From: Agrobacterium tumefaciens_K
GTDB taxonomy: Bacteria; Pseudomonadota; Alphaproteobacteria; Rhizobiales; Rhizobiaceae
Reading direction: 5' to 3'
Assembly: GCF_031801495.1 (NCBI RefSeq)
Contig: NZ_JAOEGC010000001.1
Coordinates: 372,001 to 436,000 of the forward strand
DNA: 64,000 nt
Shown: piece after piece, positions 59,727 to 64,000 of the stretch
How the letters are laid out: each line of letters starts with the position of its first letter
Position numbering within the stretch: the stretch's first letter is position 1
Position numbers and translations under genes: made by a program
Notes under the pieces: model-generated
Told to the model about the DNA's origin: nothing
Database searches by the model: none
The model's input: the letters and a program-made list of their open reading frames with translations, nothing else

Positions 59727-60560
59727 ATGACAAAGACATGGTTCATCACTGGCGCATCCTCCGGGCTCGGTTTCGAGATGACGCAGCAACTGCTTGCGCA
59801 GGGGCACACCGTGATCGCAACGCTTCGCCGCTCAGGAACGCTGAGGCAACTTGAGCAGGAATATCGCGAGCGCCTAGACGTCGTTCAGCTTGATCTGATC
59901 GACCCGGAGAGCATTGTCTCGGCCGTCGAAGGAGCGTTCCAACGGCACGGCCGCTTAGACATGATCGTCAGCAACGCGGCCTACGGCCTGTTCGGCGCTG
60001 CGGAAGAGCTCACGAATGAAGACATCGACCGACAGATCGCCACCAATCTTACCGGATCCATCCATCTCATCCGCGCGGCACTGCCTCTTCTTCGAAGGCA
60101 AGGCGGCGGACGGATCGTCCAGGTCTCGTCTGAAGGAGGGCAGATCGCCTATCCGGGCTTCAGCCTCTATCACGCGACCAAGTGGGGTATCGAAGGTTTC
60201 ATCGAAGCCGTCGCACAGGAAGTGTCTCCCTTCGGCATCGACTTCATCATTGCAGAACCGGGGCCGACCGGCACCAACTTCGGATCCAATCTCGTCCGCG
60301 CGGAACCCATGGATGCCTATGATGAAACCCCTGCTGGCGCCGTCCGCAGGGCGATCACCGAGGGCAGCTTCAAGATCAAGGGTGACGCGGCGCGCACCGT
60401 AGCCGCAATCATATCAGCCGCCGAGAGCGAGACGCCGCCATTGCGACTGGCGCTGGGCAGTACGGCGTATTCCTCCATCTCGCAGGCGCTTTCCGCACGC
60501 CTGTCCGCTCTTGAGACGCAGCGGGAGATAGCGAATTCCGCCGATCGGCAGGACCTGTGA
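59727..60560 (+). CDS. Short-chain dehydrogenase/reductase
   Basis: The 277-residue classical SDR has TGASSGLGFEM (8-18), VVQLDLIDPES, SNAAYGLFGA, the catalytic Ser in IVQVSSEGG and the YHATKWGIEGF Tyr/Lys motif. Start follows GAGGAAAATTAC. It is regulated by the divergent LysR gene (inference) and precedes a lipocalin-like gene on the same strand, so the two may be co-transcribed. Confidence 0.92.
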   Translation: MTKTWFITGASSGLGFEMTQQLLAQGHTVIATLRRSGTLRQLEQEYRERLDVVQLDLIDPESIVSAVEGAFQRHGRLDMIVSNAAYGLFGAAEELTNEDIDRQIATNLTGSIHLIRAALPLLRRQGGGRIVQVSSEGGQIAYPGFSLYHATKWGIEGFIEAVAQEVSPFGIDFIIAEPGPTGTNFGSNLVRAEPMDAYDETPAGAVRRAITEGSFKIKGDAARTVAAIISAAESETPPLRLALGSTAYSSISQALSARLSALETQREIANSADRQDL

Positions 60561-60610
60561 ACCGCGACAGCGGCCTAAAGACAAAGGTCATGAACAGGAA
60601 AGGAAACAAC

Positions 60611-61105
60611 ATGTCCATTCGACCAGCTATATTGGCTCTCGCCTTCAGCATTTCGTCGTCTGCCTTGGCACAGACCGCCACGGAAAATCAGGTCGTAGGC
60701 ACCTGGCGCATGATGTCGGCAACGATTGACCCCGGAGGAAAAAATATCGCTGCCTATGGAGACAAACCCAACGGTCTTCTCGTTTTCACTCCCGACATGC
60801 ACTTCGTTGAAGTCCTTACCGACGCCGACGTCCCACGGTTTGCTTCAAATGCTCGCGGTGAGGGAACGGACGATGAAAACCGCATGGCGATGTCACGCAG
60901 CATCGGGTTCTTCGGCATCTACACCGTCGATGAGAAGGGCGAATTCAGTGGAAATCGTGTCGAGGGATCGACCTTCCCGAACTGGGTTGGCAGCGTACGA
61001 ACAGGTGATGATTTAATTATGGTTGTTGACGGCGACCGGATGACTGAACAATTCCGCAGGCCGGAAGGCACTGAAATCAGGATCGAATGGCAGCGCGTCA
61101 AATAA
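60611..61105 (+). CDS. Exported lipocalin-like protein
   Basis: The 164-residue protein has a signal peptide (SIRPAILALAFSISSSALAQ, cleavage after ALA) and a lipocalin-like domain (PF13924 type): VVGTWRMMSATIDPGG, the glycine-rich GLLVFTPDMHFVEVLT and repeated beta-strands ending TEIRIEWQRV. Such proteins bind small hydrophobic ligands in the periplasm. Start at 60611 follows GAAAGGAAAC. It is 50 bases after the SDR stop on the same strand. Confidence 0.85.
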   Translation: MSIRPAILALAFSISSSALAQTATENQVVGTWRMMSATIDPGGKNIAAYGDKPNGLLVFTPDMHFVEVLTDADVPRFASNARGEGTDDENRMAMSRSIGFFGIYTVDEKGEFSGNRVEGSTFPNWVGSVRTGDDLIMVVDGDRMTEQFRRPEGTEIRIEWQRVK

Positions 61106-61154
61106 GGCGCTGTGACGCTGGTTCCTGTAATGTCTCGGGCTTCAGGTTGCGCCG

Positions 61155-62060
61155 TCAGTCATTCGTCTCCCAGTCGTAGCCTCTCATATGATCGAGAAAC
61201 GCACGCATCGCCGCACTCGGGAGGCGCCGGCTAGGATAGTATAAAAACCAATGTGGCAGGGTGGGGCTCCAGTCCGGGAGAAGCTCCACCAGCCGGCCGG
61301 TTTGGATATGCGGCTTGGCGTAGTCATCCAAGACATGGGCAATCCCTCTGCCTGCCAGCGCAGCTTGCAGTTCGTTGTGCGCCGAGCTGACCGTTAATCG
61401 GCCCGTCGGCGTGACGTCAATCTCTTCGTCCCCCTCGTCGAACTGCCAGGTAACGAGCGTGCCCCCAGGGAAACGACGTCTTATACAGTCGTGATCAACG
61501 AGTTCGTGCGGTGTCTGCGGCTCTCCGCACCTTTTTACGTAGTCCGGCGAAGCGACGATTGCATAACGAAGCGCGGGGCCAAGCGGGAGCGCGATCATGT
61601 CCTGAGCGAGCTGCTTGCCGAACCTGACGCCCGCATCGAAGCCCTGTTCCACGATATCGATAACGGCCGCATCGCTGATGATCTCGATCTTCACCTCCGG
61701 GTAAACATCCATGAAGTCGAACACGAGCGGACAAAGAAAATGATCGACGGCCGGAGCTGGCGCGTTGATCCTGAGGGTTCCGGATGGGCTGTCGCGCAAT
61801 TCATCAACTTCTGCGATGGCGAGCCTGATGTCGCTCAATGCAGGTGCCAGACGCTCAAGAAGGCGCTGTCCAGCCTCCGTTGGAAACACGCTCCTCGTCG
61901 TTCGGTTGAGGAGCCGGATGCCCAAAGCCTCCTCAAGAGTATTCATTGTTTGGCTCAGCGCCGATGAAGAGATCCCTCGCTCGAGTGCGGCCGCGCGGAA
62001 ACCGCCGCAACGCACGATGGCCACGAAAACGTCGAAGCTGTCCAGACGAAGAGGGTTCAT
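61155..62060 (-). CDS. LysR-family transcriptional regulator
   Basis: The 301-residue protein has a LysR HTH (LDSFDVFVAIVRCGGFRAAA, GISSSALSQTMNTLEEALGI, RLLNRTTRSVFPTEAGQRL) and a usual effector domain (GTLRINAPAPAVDHFLCPL, DAGVRFGKQLAQDMIALPL). It resembles the other LysR gene at 58731 in organisation. The divergent metallo-beta-lactamase-fold gene is its probable target. Confidence 0.92.
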   Translation of the reverse strand: MNPLRLDSFDVFVAIVRCGGFRAAALERGISSSALSQTMNTLEEALGIRLLNRTTRSVFPTEAGQRLLERLAPALSDIRLAIAEVDELRDSPSGTLRINAPAPAVDHFLCPLVFDFMDVYPEVKIEIISDAAVIDIVEQGFDAGVRFGKQLAQDMIALPLGPALRYAIVASPDYVKRCGEPQTPHELVDHDCIRRRFPGGTLVTWQFDEGDEEIDVTPTGRLTVSSAHNELQAALAGRGIAHVLDDYAKPHIQTGRLVELLPDWSPTLPHWFLYYPSRRLPSAAMRAFLDHMRGYDWETND

Positions 62061-62229
62061 TGAGAAGCATTTCTAATCAAGCTGATAAACTTAATGCAGC
62101 TTATCAGATCAATTGTCCGATGTCATGGTTGGCGTAGAGTTCAACGCCGCGCTCCATCCGGTTCCTTTGCCGGTCATTTAGGCCCCTGCGTAGCGAAGCC
62201 GGGCGTGGCCAATGCGAAAGGGAAGACCG

Positions 62230-63222
62230 ATGAATGCCTTCACCCTCAACAGACGCGCTGTCATGCTGTCCGCCGTCGCAGGCGCCTCAAGCATGCTCAT
62301 ACCCGGCCTGGCCGGTTCCGGTACAGCCAACGCCCAGGCCACGCCCGCCTTCGCCGGCAATGCCGGGCATTACCGCTTTCGCGTCGGGAATATCAGCGCG
62401 ACAGTGTTGAGCGACGGCGTGATCGGTGGCCCGCCGCGCGTCTATGCAAGCGATGCGCCGGAAGCCGAGCTTCAGGAGGTCCTGCGGCAGGCCTTTCTTC
62501 CGGCCGATCACATGACACTCAACCTCAACACGCTGCTGATCGAAACCGGCGGCCGGCGCATTCTGATCGAAGCCGGAGCCGGCAAGACCATGGGCCCGAA
62601 CGGTGGCCAGATCTTTGATAACCTCGCGGCTGTCGGCCTCGCGCCAGCGGACATCGACGCGATCGTTATCTCCCATACCCACCCTGACCACGTGGGTAAT
62701 TTGCGAACCGCGGATGGCGGCAAGGCCTTTCCCCGCGCCACGGTCTTCGTCCCGAAGGCGGACTGGGACTTCTTCGTCCGTACCGATCCGGATCTCTCCT
62801 ATATGCCGGTGCCGGAGGAGTTCCGCCTGCGCTTCGCCGCAAACATCAAGAACAGCCTCGCGCCGTTCATGAACGATGTGGAGCTTTACGAAGCCGGCGC
62901 CGAGATCGTGCCGGGCCTGACGACGATCGTCGCATCCGGCCACACGCCGGGCATGGCTACCTTCCTCGTCCATTCCGGAAACGACCAGCTGCTGCTGACG
63001 GCGGACCTGGCCTATCACCCCGTCGTCAACGTCGACAGGCCGTGGCTTCCAGGCCCGGACCGCGACAAGGAAACCGCTCTTGCCTCCCGTCGGCGCATCT
63101 TTGACAGGGCGGCCGCCGATCGTCTCCCGGTTCTCGGCTTCCATTTTCCCTTCCCAGGCCTCGGCCGGATGCTGAAAACCGACGGCGGTTACGCCTGGGT
63201 TCCCGCCAACTGGCAGTTTTGA
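62230..63222 (+). CDS. Tat-exported metallo-beta-lactamase-fold hydrolase
   Basis: The 330-residue protein has a twin-arginine signal (LNRRAVMLSAVAGASS, cleavage near ANAQA) and the MBL zinc motif ISHTHPDHVGN (H149, H151, D153, H154), later GHTPGMATFLVHSG and LLTADLAYH. It is an exported hydrolase of the lactonase/MBL superfamily; no specific substrate can be read. Start at 62230 follows GGGAAGACCG. It is followed 25 bases later by a Tat-exported aldo/keto reductase gene, probably one operon under the divergent LysR protein. Confidence 0.9.
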   Translation: MNAFTLNRRAVMLSAVAGASSMLIPGLAGSGTANAQATPAFAGNAGHYRFRVGNISATVLSDGVIGGPPRVYASDAPEAELQEVLRQAFLPADHMTLNLNTLLIETGGRRILIEAGAGKTMGPNGGQIFDNLAAVGLAPADIDAIVISHTHPDHVGNLRTADGGKAFPRATVFVPKADWDFFVRTDPDLSYMPVPEEFRLRFAANIKNSLAPFMNDVELYEAGAEIVPGLTTIVASGHTPGMATFLVHSGNDQLLLTADLAYHPVVNVDRPWLPGPDRDKETALASRRRIFDRAAADRLPVLGFHFPFPGLGRMLKTDGGYAWVPANWQF

Positions 63223-63247
63223 CGATTAAGGAAACAGGAGAACTCTC

Positions 63248-64000
63248 ATGGACCAGTCAAAGATCAACAGGCGCGGTTTCCTCGGCACGATGGGCGCGGC
63301 GGCGACAGGGCTGGCACTTGCCAGCCACGCTGCGGCGCAAACCCAGGAAACGAATGCGGCGTCGCCAACCGCAGGATCAAACCCGGACGTCCTTACCCGC
63401 ACCTTGCCGCGGACCGGCGAAAGGGTCACGGCGCTGGGTCTCGGCACTTTCCTCACCTTCGACCTGAAGCCCGGTGACCGACGCGACGCCTTGCGCCAGG
63501 TCTTCGAGCGGTACGTCGCCGCGGGTGGCCGTGTGGTCGATACATCGCCGCTTTACGGCTCGGCCGAGGTCAGCGTCGGCCAGTTCATGGGAGAGTTCGA
63601 CGGTTCGGACGAGATCTTCCTCGCCAACAAGGTCTGGTCGACGGGAGAATATCTCGGCGACGAAAGCCACGCGATGGAAAGCTTCCGCCAATCGCGCATG
63701 CGCACTTGGCGCGACACGATCAATCTCATGCAATGCCACAGCATTACCAATGCGCCGGTCGTCGTCCCGCTCATGAAGGCCTGGAAGAAGGAAGGCCTCA
63801 TACGCCATGTCGGCGTGACCCACCACGAGTCGGCGGCGCAGGACCAGCTCCTGGCGATCGTCCAGCGTGATGATGTCGACTTCATCCAGACGAACTACTC
63901 GATCTTCAACCGCGACGCCGAACGTCGTCTTCTTCCCGCTGCGGCCGACAAGGGCGTCGGCGTTCTGATCAATCTGCCGCTCGAAAAGGCCCGCCTGATG
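63248..64000 (+). CDS. Tat-exported aldo/keto reductase (3' end beyond window)
   Basis: The first 251 residues are present; the gene runs off the right edge. The N-terminus INRRGFLGTMGAAATGLALA is a twin-arginine signal. The barrel begins ALGLGTF and shows the AKR tetrad: D98 and Y103 (VVDTSPLYGSAE), K128 (FLANKVW) and H164 (LMQCHSI). Later motifs GLIRHVGVTHHE and IQTNYSIFNRDAE are of AKR12/13-like members. It oxidises or reduces carbonyl substrates in the periplasm. ATG at 63248 follows AACAGGAGAAC. Confidence 0.88.
   Translation, partial: MDQSKINRRGFLGTMGAAATGLALASHAAAQTQETNAASPTAGSNPDVLTRTLPRTGERVTALGLGTFLTFDLKPGDRRDALRQVFERYVAAGGRVVDTSPLYGSAEVSVGQFMGEFDGSDEIFLANKVWSTGEYLGDESHAMESFRQSRMRTWRDTINLMQCHSITNAPVVVPLMKAWKKEGLIRHVGVTHHESAAQDQLLAIVQRDDVDFIQTNYSIFNRDAERRLLPAAADKGVGVLINLPLEKARLM

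Overview
The window is a 64 kb piece of an alphaproteobacterial genome, most likely Hyphomicrobiales (Rhizobiaceae/Brucellaceae type). I infer this from the moderately high GC, the density of LysR/AraC/MarR/RpiR regulators facing catabolic genes, the ABC opine/peptide-type uptake operon, a rhizobial-style cold-shock locus, and IS remnants of IS3, IS5 and IS481 type. No rRNA, tRNA or CRISPR array was seen. One 100-base N run (25678-25777) is a scaffold gap, so gene order across it is not proven.

Layout. (1) 1-6.5 kb: the 5' end of an Old Yellow Enzyme gene diverging from an ArsR-type regulator over a pair of palindromic operators; a PAS protein; and a small catabolic unit (amidohydrolase, GAF protein, MFS transporter) controlled by a divergent RpiR regulator, followed by a decayed siderophore-permease fragment. 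(2) 6.7-8.4 kb: a divergent RarA-type ATPase and an IS5 remnant. (3) 8.7-25.6 kb: a type I secretion locus with its own LuxR-type response regulator and sensor kinase, a 2851-residue protein carrying two complete animal-type heme peroxidase domains plus RTX repeats, an ABC exporter, a second RTX protein and an HlyD-type adaptor. The outer-membrane TolC partner is not in the window. (4) 25.8-31.6 kb: leftward redox/detoxification genes (alpha/beta hydrolase, MFS_3 exporter, DoxX, YtcJ-type amidohydrolase, XapX, isochorismatase-like hydrolase). (5) 31.8-41.6 kb: an eroded zone with IS3 and IS481 remnants, broken hydrolase and aldo/keto reductase genes, and intact PfpI, formaldehyde dehydrogenase, cold-shock, AraC and SDR genes. 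(6) 41.8-57.5 kb: a 13-gene leftward unit. (7) 57.8-64 kb: MarR and two LysR regulators with SDR, lipocalin-like, metallo-beta-lactamase-fold and aldo/keto reductase genes.

The most interesting region is the leftward operon at 57539-41816. In order of transcription it encodes a UbiD-type decarboxylase, a UbiX-type flavin prenyltransferase, a solute-binding protein, a PEP mutase/isocitrate lyase-family enzyme, two permeases, two ATPases, a TIGR02444-type protein, a cyclic amidohydrolase (hydantoinase/allantoinase type), an M20 N-carbamoyl-amino-acid hydrolase, an MIO-type ammonia-lyase and a regulator that is two LysR proteins fused end to end. These activities can be chained: uptake, ring opening of a hydantoin-like compound, decarbamoylation to an amino acid, elimination of ammonia to an unsaturated acid, and prFMN-dependent decarboxylation. 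The substrate is not known and the pathway is inference, but I do not recognise this gene set as a described system.

The second notable region is the tandem heme peroxidase exporter locus. Both peroxidase domains keep the distal His, distal Arg and proximal His, so both may be active outside the cell.
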